A program made the position numbers and the translations under genes. This document shows positions 18,910-27,266 of a DNA stretch of 64,000 nt, piece by piece. The stretch is from Rhizobium acidisoli. Its GTDB lineage: Bacteria > Pseudomonadota > Alphaproteobacteria > Rhizobiales > Rhizobiaceae. Each line of letters starts with the position of its first letter. Positions within the stretch are counted from its first letter, which is position 1. The notes below the pieces were generated by a model, which was not told the origin of the DNA, searched no databases, and was given only the letters and a program-made list of their open reading frames with translations. Location of the stretch: contig NZ_CP034999.1 in the NCBI RefSeq assembly GCF_002531755.2, positions 496,001-560,000 on the forward strand, given 5' to 3'.

Positions 18910-19607
18910 TCAAGCCGCCGGGCGTGTCGTGCGCTGTTCGATACGTTTCTCGTGCTGACCCTGGATCAGGCGATGCACGTAGATGCCCGGCACATGGATG
19001 TGATCGGGATCGAGGTTGCCGACCGGCACGATCTCCTCGACTTCGGCGACACAGATCCTGCCGCAGGTGGCAGCCGGCGGGTTAAAGTTGCGCGCGGTCT
19101 TGCGGAAGATGAGATTGCCCGATGTGTCAGCCTTCAGGCCTTGACGATCGACAGGTCGGCGACGATGCCGGTTTCGAGAACGAAGACGTCTCCATCAAAG
19201 ACCTTGAGTTCTTTTCCTTTGGAAACGACGGTGCCAACACCGGTCTTGGTATAGAAGCCGGCAATGCCGGCGCCGCCGGCCCGCATCCGCTCGGCAAGCG
19301 TTCCCTGCGGATTGAACTCGAGCTCAAGTTCGCCGCTGAGATATTGCCGCATGAACTCTGCGTTCCCACCGACATAAGACGAGATCATCCTCTTGATCTG
19401 CTTGGTCTTCAGCAGCAGGCCGAGGCCGAAGTCGTCGACGCCGCAATTGTTCGAGGCGATCGTCAGGTCCTTGGTACCCGCCTCGCGGATCGCGTCAATC
19501 AGCAGTTCCGGAATGCCGCAAAGGCCGAAACCGCCTGCGGCGATGAAAATGCCGTCGAATAGCAAGCCCTCAAGCGCCGACGTCGGATTGTCGAGGATTT
19601 TGTTCAT
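18910..19607 (-). pseudogene. scoA: 3-oxoacid CoA-transferase, subunit A, with one-base frameshift
   Basis: From ATG 19607 ([19 protein letters not shown]) with ribosome-binding site gagaagaag. The glycine-rich CoA-binding part [14 protein letters not shown] and the body are intact down to VADLSIVKA, then a stop at ~19134. One base later the family sequence resumes: KADTSGNLIFRKTARNFNPPAATCG..., ending at 18910 with the normal C-terminus. Restoring one G in gcctgaag (to gcctggaag) gives the expected Trp-Lys-Ala. Either a real one-base deletion or a sequence error. Confidence 0.8.
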
Positions 19608-19713
19608 ACTTCTTCTCGTCAGGTTCAACTATTGGGGCGCCTAGGCGCCGCCTGAATTCATTCCCTTAGTTTCGGAAGACCGGCAGCGGTATCAAACAGC
19701 GGCGAGGTCTCGT

Positions 19714-21123
19714 TCACCCACGATTGATGCAAACCACCTTCGGCTGGGTCATATCTTCATAGGCGAAGCGCACGCCCTCCCTGCCCATGCTGCCGTATTT
19801 GGAGCCGCCGAAAGGCATGGCATCGAAGCGATAGTCTGAGGAGTCGTTGATCATCACTCCGCCAGCCTCGACTCTGCCTGCGGCTTCAAGTGCGACAGTG
19901 AGGTTGCTGGTGAAGATGCCGGCGTGCAGGCTGTATTCGGGTTCATTGGCCAGCTCGATCGCTTCATCGAGCGTCGCAAAAGGCGCAAGCATGACCACAG
20001 GCGCAAACACTTCCTCGTGCCACAGGCGGCAGGTGATAGGCGTGCCTTCCAGCACCGTCGGGTGATAGAGCGATCCTTCTCGCTCGTGACCGCAGAGCAG
20101 TTTCGCGCCGGCGGCGATGGCGTCATTGACAGCGGCTTCGGTGCGTTGGGCCACCTCCTTGGAGATCATCGGACCGACATCTGTGTCCTCCTTCAGCGGA
20201 TCGCCCGCCTTGAGCTTGTTCGTCGCGGCCACGAAAGCGTCCCGGAAACGTTCATAAATCTCTGTCTGCACCAAAACACGTTGGGCACCGATGCAGTTTT
20301 GGCCGGCTGCCCAGAAGGCGCCGGACACGCATCCTTCGACGGCCTTGTCAAACTCGCAGTCATTCATGACGATGACTGGCGCATTGCCGCCAAGCTCCAT
20401 TGCGAGCTTCTTGAGGCCCGCTTTACGGCTGATTGCCTCTCCCGTGGCAAACCCACCGGTGAAGGAAACCATGCGGACGTCCCGTGCAGAGATGAGAGCT
20501 GTGACGATTTCGCGATCGCCGTGAACGACGGTAATGATCTCCGGCGGCAAGCCAGCTTCGTTCAGCACAGCGACAAGATTGATCGAGGAAAACGGCGTCA
20601 GGTTCGATGGCTTCAGCAGCACTGCGTTGCCGCCGGCGATCGCAGGGCCAAGCTTGTGCGCGACCAGGTTCAGTGGATCATTGTAGGGTGTAATCGCGGT
20701 GATGATGCCGAGCGGCTCGCGGGTGAACCAACCCTGCCGCTGTTCCGATCCGACGTAGGCATCAAACGGCACGATCTCACCGGCATTGCGCTTTGCCTCT
20801 TCAGCAGACAGCTTCAGCGTGTTGACACAACGAAGCACTTCCTTGCGCGCCTGAACAATCGTCTTGCCGGCTTCGCGCACGATGGTTTCGGCAAACGCCT
20901 CGCGGCGGCTCTCGATGATCTGCGCGGTCCCTTCCAGGATGCTGGCGCGCTTGTGTCTCGGCAGCTTGCTGCAAAGCTCAGCCCCGCGACGAGCGCGGGC
21001 CAGGAGTTCGCCAATTTCGCTTGCAGCAGTGGCGTCAACCGTTCCCAGCACAGACCCGTCATAGGGGCTGTGAACAGTGATCGGCGCCAAGCTGGTGGTT
21101 ATATGAAGTTTGGCAGCGGTCAT
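19714..21123 (-). CDS. Aldehyde dehydrogenase (succinate-semialdehyde-type, y4uC-like)
   Basis: A 469-residue NAD(P)-dependent aldehyde dehydrogenase; start ATG 21123 with ribosome-binding site gaggaag. It has the cofactor/active-site motifs [29 protein letters not shown], catalytic Glu in [12 protein letters not shown] and catalytic Cys in [12 protein letters not shown], and the C-terminal [15 protein letters not shown]. Placed between a class III aminotransferase and CoA-transferase genes, it probably oxidises the semialdehyde made by the aminotransferase. It resembles y4uC of NGR234 as I recall it; the true substrate is not known. Confidence 0.88.
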   Translation of the reverse strand: MTAAKLHITTSLAPITVHSPYDGSVLGTVDATAASEIGELLARARRGAELCSKLPRHKRASILEGTAQIIESRREAFAETIVREAGKTIVQARKEVLRCVNTLKLSAEEAKRNAGEIVPFDAYVGSEQRQGWFTREPLGIITAITPYNDPLNLVAHKLGPAIAGGNAVLLKPSNLTPFSSINLVAVLNEAGLPPEIITVVHGDREIVTALISARDVRMVSFTGGFATGEAISRKAGLKKLAMELGGNAPVIVMNDCEFDKAVEGCVSGAFWAAGQNCIGAQRVLVQTEIYERFRDAFVAATNKLKAGDPLKEDTDVGPMISKEVAQRTEAAVNDAIAAGAKLLCGHEREGSLYHPTVLEGTPITCRLWHEEVFAPVVMLAPFATLDEAIELANEPEYSLHAGIFTSNLTVALEAAGRVEAGGVMINDSSDYRFDAMPFGGSKYGSMGREGVRFAYEDMTQPKVVCINRG

Positions 21124-21262
21124 AGGCGGGCTTCCTCTTGCGTGATGATGCACCATCTGTGCGACGGGCAGAGTTTCTCAGCCAGGGCACGGAGAATGCC
21201 TGCCCTGCTCTCAATTCAATGGATGCGATGGCTGCGGTCGGAATCCGCCGACCGCTTGTCCG

Positions 21263-22666
21263 TCAGATCTTCTGACCGTCGCGGACGAGATCGTCCATCA
21301 CCGAGCGCACGGCCTTTTCGGCAATGGAGACGATCTCGTCGATCTCTGCCTTGGTGGTGACGAGCGGCGGCGCGAAGCCCAGGATGTCGCCATGCGGCAT
21401 GGCGCGTGCAATGAGGCCACGATCGCGAGCAGCCTTGGAGACGCGGGCACCGACCTTCAGCGATGGATCGAAGCGCTTCTTGTTCTCGCGATCGCCAACA
21501 AACTCGATGGCTCCCATCAGGCCAACGCCACGCACTTCACCGACGATCGGCAGCTGTGCGAACTTCTCCTTGAGCTGGGCCTGGAAATAGGCGCCAACCT
21601 CGCGGGCATTGCCGGGCAGGTTTTCCCTCTCGACGATATCGAGCACCGCGTTTGCGGCCGCCGCGCCGATGGGGTGGCCGGAATAGGTGTAGCCGTGCGA
21701 GAAGGCGCCGACCTTGTCAGCCCCCTCTTCCATGACTTTGTAGACCTTCTCACCGACGATCGAGGCCGAAAGCGGGAAATAGGCCGAAGTGAGGCCCTTG
21801 GCGACGGTGATCAGGTCGGGTTCGATGCAGTAATGCTGCGAGCCGAACATCGAGCCGGTGCGGCCGAAGCCGGTGATGACTTCGTCGGCGATCAAAAGCA
21901 CGTCGTGCTTTTTGAGCACCGCCTGGATCGCCTCCCAATAGCCTTCCGGCGGCGGCGTGATTCCACCAGTACCAAGCACCGGCTCAGCAATGAAAGCACC
22001 GACATTGTCCGGTCCGAGCGTCTCGATCATCTCGTCGAGCTCGGCCGCACGGCGGGCCGAAAATTCACGTTCGGTCTCGCCCGGGTTGGCGCTCCAGTAA
22101 TGGTGGGGAACACCGGTGTGATCGATCTGCGGCAACGGCAGATCCATATGATCGTGATAGAAGCTCATCCCGGTCATCGAGCCTGAGACGACGCTGCAGC
22201 CGTGATAGCCGCGTTCGCGCGAGATGATCTTCTTCTTCGTCGGTTTGCCGCGGAGGTTGTTGTAGTACCAGACGAGCTTGGCCTGGGTCTCGTTGGCGTC
22301 CGAACCGGACATGCCGTAGAAGACCTTGCTCATCTTGCCGGGTGCCATCTTCACCAGGCGATCGGAGAGGATCGCAAGCTCGTCGGTCGTATGGGCGGCG
22401 TAGGAGTGGTAATAGGCCAGACGATAGGCTTGGCGGGAGATGGCCTCGGCGACCTCGGTGCGGCCATAGCCGACATTGACGCAGTAAAGACCCGCAAAAC
22501 CGTCGATCAACTGATTGCCGTGCGCATCCTGGATGCGGATTCCTTTTCCCGTCTCGACGATCGTCGGCTCGCCAAGTTTCCCGGTCGCAAAATCCCTGAG
22601 TTGCGTGAAAGGATGCAGGACCGTATTGCGATCCTTGTCAGCGATGTCTTTGATATTGATGGCCAC
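21263..22666 (-). CDS. Class III aminotransferase, GABA-transaminase-like (y4uB-like)
   Basis: PLP enzyme of 467 residues if it starts at GTG 22666 (VAINIKDIADKD), which has gaggatc upstream; ATGs at 22699 and 22705 lie in what looks like promoter DNA. Motifs: GSDANETQAKLVWYYN, ISRERGYHGCS, LLIADEVITGFGRTGSMFG, and the PLP-binding Lys in TVAKGLTSAYFP. It would move the amino group from a terminal amino acid such as GABA, beta-alanine or a related compound. First gene of a minus-strand operon with aldehyde dehydrogenase, scoA and scoB, divergent from an Lrp-type regulator. Confidence 0.88.
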   Translation of the reverse strand: MAINIKDIADKDRNTVLHPFTQLRDFATGKLGEPTIVETGKGIRIQDAHGNQLIDGFAGLYCVNVGYGRTEVAEAISRQAYRLAYYHSYAAHTTDELAILSDRLVKMAPGKMSKVFYGMSGSDANETQAKLVWYYNNLRGKPTKKKIISRERGYHGCSVVSGSMTGMSFYHDHMDLPLPQIDHTGVPHHYWSANPGETEREFSARRAAELDEMIETLGPDNVGAFIAEPVLGTGGITPPPEGYWEAIQAVLKKHDVLLIADEVITGFGRTGSMFGSQHYCIEPDLITVAKGLTSAYFPLSASIVGEKVYKVMEEGADKVGAFSHGYTYSGHPIGAAAANAVLDIVERENLPGNAREVGAYFQAQLKEKFAQLPIVGEVRGVGLMGAIEFVGDRENKKRFDPSLKVGARVSKAARDRGLIARAMPHGDILGFAPPLVTTKAEIDEIVSIAEKAVRSVMDDLVRDGQKI

Positions 22667-22704
22667 TGTTGATCCTCTTGGCTCGCGATCTAGGCGCATC
22701 CGCA

Positions 22705-22817
22705 CCGTCCAAATTTTGTAAAGTTAACTTAAACCCTGCACAAAGTCTTTGACGGTTGTTTAAATTGGATTTATGCAGGATTCCTGCATTTTTTGTTTTT
22801 TTTACGCAGGTTTTCGA
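22705..22817. promoter_or_regulatory. Divergent promoter region with Lrp-type operator candidates
   Basis: Between the aminotransferase operon and the lrp-like gene. A perfect palindrome atgcaggattcctgcat (8-bp arms, one-base centre) lies at 22773-22789, with further CCTGCA/GCAGG half-sites at 22733 and 22804. AT-rich flanks fit overlapping divergent promoters. Binding by the adjacent regulator is inference. Confidence 0.5.
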
Positions 22818-23285
22818 ATGACTGTCCTTGATCGTGCAGACCTCTCGCTTTTACAAGCAGTTCAGAGTAACAACCGTCTTACATCAGAAGAGCTGGCGGG
22901 TTTGGTCAATCTTTCCCCAACAGCATGTCAGCGTCGCTTAAAGCGACTTCGGGCAAAGGGCGTGATTGAGGCAGACGTCTCGATTCTGTCACCAAGGGCT
23001 GTGGGTAGACAGGTCACTATGATTGTGCTTGTTTCGCTCGAGCGCGAAAGAGCGGATATCGTCGATCGATTCAAAGCAGCTATACGCAATACAAGCGAAG
23101 TTATGATCGGATATTACGTCACGGGAGATGCCGACTTCTTGCTGATCGTCACTGCGAGGGATTTGGAAGAGTATGAACAATTCACCCGTCGTTTCTTTTA
23201 CGAGAATCATGATATCAAGGGTTTTAAGACGATGGTTGTCATGGATCGCGTAAAAGCGAGTTTTGCTCTGCCGATCAAAGTTTAA
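22818..23285 (+). CDS. Lrp/AsnC-family transcription regulator
   Basis: A 155-residue protein starting at ATG 22818 (MTVLDRADLSLLQAVQ). The N-terminal winged helix (LTSEELAGLVNLSPTACQRRLKRLRAKGVIEA) is followed by the RAM ligand-binding domain (VTMIVLVSLERE, MIGYYVTGDADFLLIVTARDLEEYEQF). Longer upstream starts would read through the palindrome. It probably senses an amino acid and controls the divergent aminotransferase operon. Members of this family form dimers or octamers. Confidence 0.9.
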   Translation: MTVLDRADLSLLQAVQSNNRLTSEELAGLVNLSPTACQRRLKRLRAKGVIEADVSILSPRAVGRQVTMIVLVSLERERADIVDRFKAAIRNTSEVMIGYYVTGDADFLLIVTARDLEEYEQFTRRFFYENHDIKGFKTMVVMDRVKASFALPIKV

Positions 23286-23456
23286 TCTGATTGTTGCATC
23301 ACTGAGCCCTCGCATGTTTTTCCGAAGATGAAGCAGTGCTGAGCTATGACAACCAAGTGAGCATGCCCCCACTTTGTCGGCATTGAGCCCCACTTGCGAG
23401 CGATTTCACCTCGTCTAAAAGAGCGTGGAAGGACTAAGAGTGGACTCGAAAAGGTT

Positions 23457-24161
23457 TCAACGATATCCGTATCTTGCCAGCCGCCTGGTGAGCATTCGGA
23501 TGTGAGCGATGGTTATCCAGGCTTCTGCTGAAGCGATGGATGTCTCGAAGTCCTTGGCCAGCCTGCGGCATCGACCCAACCACGCAAACGTCCGTTCGAC
23601 GACCCAGCGACGCGGCAGGATTTCGAAACCCTTGGCCTTGTCGGTACGCTTGATGATTTCGAGTGTCCACTTTCCTATTTTCTGCAGCCGCTTTTTCAGC
23701 TTGTCGCCTGCATAGCCGCCATCGGCGAAGACATGAAGGAGCCACGGCCATCGGTTGCGGATGGACTTCAGAAGATCGGGAGCCCCGTCGCGGTCCTGGA
23801 TATCAGCGCTGTGCACCATGAGACCAACCATCAGCCCGAGCGTATCCACGATGATATGACGCTTGCGGCCATTAATCTCAGCGCAAACGCAGTTTGTCGC
23901 GGTCTTGCCCGCATCAAAGCCCCGAATACCGCCGCTTTCAGTAGTCTTGACGCTTTGGCTGTCAATGGCACCAGCCGTCGGTGAAGCTTCTTTCCCATCC
24001 AGCTCCCGCGCCTCCATGACGAGGTGATGGTTGATCCGTGGCCAAAGACCCATTGCCCCCATTCATAGAAATACCGCTGCACCGTTGGACAGGGCGGAAG
24101 TCCTTGGGCAGCATCCGCCACTGGCAGCCTGTCGAAGCGATATAGAGAAGGGCGTTTAAAA
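23457..24161 (-). pseudogene. IS5-family transposase, C-terminal part, split and frameshifted
   Basis: Reads from LLNALLYIASTGCQWRMLPKDF (24161 downwards) then, in a second frame, PPCPTVQRYFYEWG, and in a third frame GLWPRINHHLVMEARE to the end (catalytic part AIDSQSVKTTESGG, GYDAG-like GFDAGK, DGGYAGDKL, VVERTFAWLGRCRRL). Its N-terminus is at 26670-26840 on the other side of the IS66 copy. Two frameshifts besides the insertion make it inactive. Confidence 0.85.
24154..24161. repeat. Target-site duplication of IS66, left copy (gtttaaaa)
   Basis: Identical to 26670-26677. Eight bp is the usual IS66 duplication size. Confidence 0.9.
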
Positions 24162-24169
24162 GTAAGCGG

Positions 24170-25789
24170 TTAGCTGATGGCGTCAGGCCTGAAGTTCCAC
24201 GGCATAAGCGCCTCGAGCTCGGATACCGGCCAGCCTTGAGCGATGCGGGTCAATGTCTGGGAGAGCCAGTCGAGCGGATCGACGTTGTTCATCTTGGCTG
24301 TCTGCAAGAGGGTGGCGACGGTCGCCCATGTGCGTCCACCACCCTCGCTGCCGGCGAATAGACTGTTCTTTCTCGTAATTGTTTGGGGCCTGATCGCGCG
24401 CTCGACGATATTGGAGTCAATTTCGATCCGGCCGTCCGTCAGGAAGCGCTCCAGTGCTTCGCGCCGGGTGAGCGCGTAACGGATTGCTTCGGCGGTCTTG
24501 GACTTGCCAGAGACCTTGCCCAGCTCCTTCTCCCAAAGATCAAAGAGTTCGGAGACGATGGTTGCAGATTTTTCCTGACGCAGCATGGAACGGCTGTCGG
24601 CATCCCGACCGCGGACCTCATCCTCGATGCGCCACAGCTCGGTCATCGCGATGATCGTGTCCGTTGCAGCCTTTGAGACACCACTGATGTGAAGGTCGTA
24701 AAACTTGCGGCGAAGATGCGCCCAGCATCCTGCGAGCCGGATCGTTTCATTGCTGCCGTCTTTGGCACGCGTCTTGGCGAGACTGGTATAGGCCGAGTAG
24801 CCGTCAACTTGCAGGATGCCGCTGAATCCGGCGAGATGACGCACCACGCAGTCAGCGCCCCTACTGTCCTCAAACCGATAGGCCACCATCGGCGGGCTGG
24901 TTCCACCATAGGGTCTATCATCGCGAGCATAAGCCCAAAGCCAGGCCTTCGTCGTTTTCCCCGAGCCGGGCGCAAGAGTGGGTAAGGTCGTTTCGTCGGC
25001 GAAGATCCTTTCACCCTCCTTGACGCGCTCAAGGATGTAATCGGCGCAAATCTGAAGTTCGAAGCCCAGATGCCCCATCCACTGGGCCATCAACGATCGG
25101 CTGATCTCGACACCGTCGCGTAGATAGATTGCCTCCTGCCGGTAAAGCGGAAGGCCGTCGGCGTATTTGGAGACGGCGATATAGGCGAGCAGCCGCTCCG
25201 TCGGCAGGCCGCTTTCGATGATGTGCGCCGGTGCCAAAGCCTGGAGCACGCCATCGTGGCCGCGGAAGGTGTATTTGGGGCGGCGCGTCACGATGACCCG
25301 GAACTTCGGCGGCACGACATCCAGCCGTTCGGAGCGATCCTCACCGATCAGGACCTTTTCCAAGCCCACGTATTCAGCAGGGATCTCCGGCTCGATCACT
25401 TCCTCGATGCGTTCGAGATGAGCGGCAAAACCCTTGCGCGGACGTGCTGCCCGTTTCGGCTTGTCCTTGGCCGCGTGATCAAGCTCGCTCTGGATTGCCG
25501 AAAGGCCGGTCTCGACTTCCTCGAAGGCAAAGGACACCTGTTCGTCGTTGACGCCAAGGCGCAGTCGCTCGGAACGGGTGCCATGTTGGGTGCGCTGCAG
25601 AACCTTCAAGATCGATGTGAGGTTGGCAATCCGCTCGTTGGCGCTCTTCTCCACCGCCTCCAGCCGGGCGATCTCAGCTTCAGCGGCCTTCAGTCGGGCT
25701 TCTTTCGCAGCCTGCTCGCGCGCCATCGCGAGGACCATCGCCTTCAGTGCGTCAACGTCGTCCGGCAGGTCGTGAGGGGGCAAATCCAT
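24170..25789 (-). CDS. tnpC: IS66 transposase TnpC
   Basis: A 539-residue protein: N-terminal coiled-coil (EARLKAAEAEIARLEAVEKSANERIANLTS), zinc-binding/IS66 N-domain, and the DDE domain with FADETTLPTLAPGSGKTKT-like ADETTLP, LQVDGYSAY and the C-terminal VERAIRPQTITRKNSLFAGSEGGG split over the end. Full length for the family; expected to catalyse transposition with TnpA and TnpB. Confidence 0.92.
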   Translation of the reverse strand: MDLPPHDLPDDVDALKAMVLAMAREQAAKEARLKAAEAEIARLEAVEKSANERIANLTSILKVLQRTQHGTRSERLRLGVNDEQVSFAFEEVETGLSAIQSELDHAAKDKPKRAARPRKGFAAHLERIEEVIEPEIPAEYVGLEKVLIGEDRSERLDVVPPKFRVIVTRRPKYTFRGHDGVLQALAPAHIIESGLPTERLLAYIAVSKYADGLPLYRQEAIYLRDGVEISRSLMAQWMGHLGFELQICADYILERVKEGERIFADETTLPTLAPGSGKTTKAWLWAYARDDRPYGGTSPPMVAYRFEDSRGADCVVRHLAGFSGILQVDGYSAYTSLAKTRAKDGSNETIRLAGCWAHLRRKFYDLHISGVSKAATDTIIAMTELWRIEDEVRGRDADSRSMLRQEKSATIVSELFDLWEKELGKVSGKSKTAEAIRYALTRREALERFLTDGRIEIDSNIVERAIRPQTITRKNSLFAGSEGGGRTWATVATLLQTAKMNNVDPLDWLSQTLTRIAQGWPVSELEALMPWNFRPDAIS

Positions 25790-25864
25790 GGCAATAAGTA
25801 GAGCACAAAAACAGCCGTTTTCCCAACCATTACAGCGGCATGATTCATCTTGCCGCAGGCGCTG

Positions 25865-26209
25865 TCAGCCCGTCAACAAGGGGCGCCTGACCTTGGTCGG
25901 GCGGATCTTTTTCCAATCCATTCCGGCCAGCAACGCCATCAGCTGAGAATGGTCCAGACGGATCCGTGCCGCCGATATGCCCGGCCAGCAGAAGCCCTGA
26001 TCTTCCAGGGTTTTCGAATAGAGGCAGACCCCACTGCCATCCCACCAGACAATGCGAATACGATCGGCCCGTTTCGACCGGAAGACGTAAAGCGCGCCAT
26101 TGAAGGGATCGAGACCGCCATCCCGCACCAGCGCCATCAAAGAGGCGGCTCCCTTGCGGAAGTCGACCGGCTGGCACGACACATAGACCACCACACCCGA
26201 AGCGATCAT
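25865..26209 (-). CDS. tnpB: IS66 accessory protein TnpB
   Basis: A 114-residue IS66 Orf2 protein with VYVSCQPVDFRKGAASLMALV, YVFRSKRADRIRIVWWDGSG and WPGISAARIRLDHSQLMALL. Start overlaps the tnpA stop by four bases (ATGA), suggesting translational coupling. Function in transposition is required but not biochemically clear. Confidence 0.92.
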   Translation of the reverse strand: MIASGVVVYVSCQPVDFRKGAASLMALVRDGGLDPFNGALYVFRSKRADRIRIVWWDGSGVCLYSKTLEDQGFCWPGISAARIRLDHSQLMALLAGMDWKKIRPTKVRRPLLTG

Positions 26210-26613
26210 GCCTTGCGAACCGCCCGCAGAACCTTCACCAGGTGATCGGGGTCAAAATCGCCGCCGACGCGCACGACCATATCCGCAATGACAATATCGA
26301 CCGAACCGTTGCTTACCGTTTCAACCCGCGCGAACTTGATCTGCTTGCCCGTTCCCGCCGTCAGGGGCGCAACAACGCCCGATGCCAGTGCCTTGCGACG
26401 CCATCCATAAAGCTGCGACGGATCCAGGCCTTCAGACCGGGCAACCGCCGAGACATTGGCCCCAGGCTGCAGCGTCGCGGCGACGATCCGCGCTTTTTCG
26501 TCATCCGACCAGTCACGCGGCTTGCGGCGACGCCGGACGGGTTCTGCCGTCAAAACCTCAAAGGTTCGAGGCTGATTCACACTATCACTCATAGGACTCT
26601 CCGCATGACTCAC
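26206..26613 (-). CDS. tnpA: IS66 accessory protein TnpA
   Basis: A 135-residue protein with a helix-turn-helix (ARIVAATLQPGANVSAVARSEGLDPSQLYGWRRKAL) typical of IS66 Orf1. First gene of the element. The start may be ATG 26613 or the ATG seven codons inside. Confidence 0.9.
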   Translation of the reverse strand: MSHAESPMSDSVNQPRTFEVLTAEPVRRRRKPRDWSDDEKARIVAATLQPGANVSAVARSEGLDPSQLYGWRRKALASGVVAPLTAGTGKQIKFARVETVSNGSVDIVIADMVVRVGGDFDPDHLVKVLRAVRKA

Positions 26614-26669
26614 GCAGAAAATCGCCGATCAGCAGTCCGAAAGATACGTGGGGTGGCCTACGCGCTTAC

Positions 26670-26840
26670 GTTTAAAACCTCGCGCAGATCGGTCTTGCGT
26701 GGCCGGCCCAGACGTCGTGGCGCGGGCATGAACGGCGCAATAAATTCCCATTCGCGATCGGTAACATCGCTTGCATATCGGCTCGTCCGACGGACATATT
26801 CCTGTCGGGTGGTTTCAGTCCAGGCCATTGTGCATTCCAT
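26670..26840 (-). pseudogene. IS5-family transposase, N-terminal part
   Basis: Reads MAWTETTRQEYVRRTSRYASDV, TDREWEFIAPFMP and RRLGRPRKTDLREVLN, the typical N-terminus of IS5/IS1031 transposases, then runs into IS66. The codons VLN resume as LLNALLY on the far side at 24161, which fixes the insertion point. Confidence 0.88.
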
Positions 26841-26907
26841 CGAATCTTCGCAAATCCGAAGGAATCACAACTGGCTGAAATCACTCAAATCTTTTTGGGG
26901 CAGCCTC

Positions 26908-27170
26908 TTAACCGCAGCCCCTCGCGCCGCGGGAATTGCCATACGGTGTCGTGGGATACCTTCGGCGATAAACGCCCGGTACGACTCAGGAACACGCTTG
27001 CGGTGACCGCCCATCTTCCCAGGCGCGACAGATCCCCTGGGACGGTAACGTTAAGTCACTTCATCGCTGAAGACACCGCAATACCGAACCGCGCCACCAC
27101 CGACCGGCAGATTTCGCCGGCTTCAGTTGCATCAACAACACGATTATGAAGATCATTTGAAATGAAGTCG
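26908..27170 (-). pseudogene. IS630-family transposase, N-terminal relic
   Basis: Minus-strand pieces read DLHNRVVDATEAGEICRSVV then ARFGIAVSSAMK, DLSRLGRWAV-like sequence with frame breaks, and VSHDTVWQF...RREGL. This is the helix-turn-helix half of an IS630-type transposase. It ends at the IS5 boundary, so IS5 probably inserted into it. No catalytic half was found left of 23438. Confidence 0.65.
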
Positions 27171-27178
27171 AGTCATAG

Positions 27179-27206
27179 GATGCTGGCTTCCACTCTAGCC
27201 AGCATC
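27179..27206 (-). terminator. Perfect hairpin downstream of the M24 gene
   Basis: gatgctggct and agccagcatc form a perfect 10-bp stem with an 8-base loop, ~60 bp past the M24 stop codon. There is no clear T-run, so it could be a transcript-stabilising hairpin or a terminator. Confidence 0.4.
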
Positions 27207-27266
27207 TTGAATCACAGATAGCTAAAAATCGAAATTCCTACCGATTCAGCTGAAAATGGAAGCGGT

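Larger units (their letters stand above)
24162..26669 (-). mobile_element. Complete IS66-family element, 2508 bp
   Basis: Ends are gtaagcgg... on the left and its inverted match gtaagcgcg... on the right, typical IS66 termini, flanked by the perfect 8-bp repeat gtttaaaa. It holds tnpA, tnpB and tnpC on the minus strand. The perfect duplication points to a recent insertion. Confidence 0.92.
23438..26907 (-). mobile_element. IS5-type (IS1031 group) element split by IS66 insertion
   Basis: Candidate inverted ends at 23438 (gagtggactcgaaaaggttt) and 26907 reading back (gaggctgccccaaaaagatt). The transposase gene is split by the IS66 copy at 24162-26669. The 3-bp flanks (taa, tta) do not match, so the exact ends are approximate. 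Confidence 0.6.

Noticed and set aside
19924..21360. 478-residue open frame on the plus strand
   Set aside because: It is the shadow of the aldehyde dehydrogenase gene on the opposite strand; no family pattern.
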